DNA of 64,000 nucleotides. Source: CAVRUD01 sp963849635 (lineage in GTDB: Bacteria > Chloroflexota > Chloroflexia > Thermomicrobiales > UBA6265). Below are positions 63,800 to 64,000 of the stretch, piece by piece. The stretch spans positions 227,732 through 291,731 of the forward strand of contig CAWKIA010000037.1 in NCBI GenBank assembly GCA_963849635.1, read 5' to 3'. The notes under the pieces are model-generated. The model saw only the letters and a list, made by a program, of their open reading frames with translations. It did no database searches and was not told the DNA's origin. Made by a program: the position numbers and the translations under genes. Within the stretch, counting starts at the first letter, position 1. Every line of letters begins with the position of its first letter.

Positions 63800-64000
63800 A
63801 TGACTTCTCGACTACCTAACCGGGGCCTTATCCTGGCTTTCACCTGTCTCGCTCAATTCATGGTGGTGCTCGACGTCGCGATCGTGAACGTCGCGCTCCC
63901 CAGCTTATCCAACGCGATCTCGATATGAAGCAGAGCGCGTTGCAGTGGGTCGTGATCGCGTATTCGCTCCTGCTCGGCGGCTTCCTGCTCCTCGGTGGAC
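63800..64000 (+). CDS. DHA2/EmrB-type MFS transporter, 3' end beyond window, frameshifted
   Basis: Start ATG 63800 (GGGGGAA upstream). First membrane helix LILAFTCLAQFMVVLDVAIVNVALPS is the hallmark of the 14-TM DHA2 drug exporter family (VLDxTIVNVALP motif). Near 63905 a one-base shift continues as IQRDLDMKQSALQWVVIAYSLLLGGFLLLGG, matching motif order in EmrB. Only the first two helices are inside the window. Confidence 0.85.

Overview
This is a high-GC bacterial window. Several features suggest a member of the Chloroflexota, probably a Thermomicrobia-like lineage: many ABC substrate-binding proteins and surface proteins start with a short acidic leader plus a twin-arginine signal, ABC importers and dispersed palindromic repeats are abundant, and sortase/LPxTG anchoring occurs in a non-Firmicute gene context. 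This placement is inferred from gene content and style; there is no rRNA or marker gene to prove it. No tRNA, rRNA or CRISPR array was recognised.

A striking general property is that about twenty otherwise well conserved genes are broken by one or more single-base frame changes, often in runs of G or C. Where this can be tested (the VWA/SWIM gene junction near 43555), removing one G restores both a stop for the upstream gene and a Shine-Dalgarno-preceded start for the downstream gene. I therefore treat most frame breaks as likely sequencing or assembly indels and give one merged entry per gene.

Layout. 1-6.3 kb: sugar-nucleotide-type epimerase (partial), SDR oxidoreductase, LysE exporter, four-carbon acid sugar kinase, CrcB fluoride channel, GT39-like membrane glycosyltransferase. 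6.3-13.4 kb: TrmO, RlmN, the pxpABC 5-oxoprolinase operon with a biotin-carrier domain fused to PxpC, an inverted-repeat-bounded element holding a candidate small RNA (copy A), an aminoglycoside-phosphotransferase-like kinase and a PIG-L deacetylase. 13.4-24.1 kb: a secreted Cna-B/SpaA-like repeat protein fused to a sortase domain, Yip1 protein, MFS transporter, lipoprotein, ThuA protein, Gfo/Idh/MocA oxidoreductase, an LPSTG-anchored Thr-rich protein and an IS481-like insertion sequence. 24.2-39.3 kb: a carbohydrate/sugar-acid uptake and catabolism region under a FadR-like regulator, with two substrate-binding proteins, five permeases (one fused to a beta-propeller), a glycosidase-like protein, a PhyH dioxygenase and an enolase-superfamily dehydratase. 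No ATPase is encoded, so a shared one elsewhere is implied. 39.4-41.3 kb: histone-deacetylase-like amidohydrolase and Dps.

41.3-48.4 kb (minus strand) is a compact five-gene system: MoxR-type AAA ATPase, DUF5682 protein, VWA protein, SWIM zinc-finger protein and an unrecognised protein. It is preceded by a perfect GAAC-N4-GTTC operator just upstream of a -10 box. About 400 bp further on, a second copy (copy B) of the candidate small RNA is driven by a consensus sigma-70 promoter with the same kind of operator in its spacer. Together these suggest an SOS/LexA-type regulon containing a conserved but poorly described ATPase system and a new RNA or repeat family. I regard this as the most interesting part of the window.

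48.9-53.6 kb: an oligopeptide-type ABC importer (C, B, A components) and two small ORFs. 53.9-64 kb: a large LuxR-type ATPase regulator with an in-frame repeat insertion, a decayed secreted Cys-rich gene, AzlCD exporter with a divergent MocR regulator, a metallophosphoesterase, an ECF sigma factor with SnoaL-like tail and its small partner, and the start of a DHA2-type MFS exporter.
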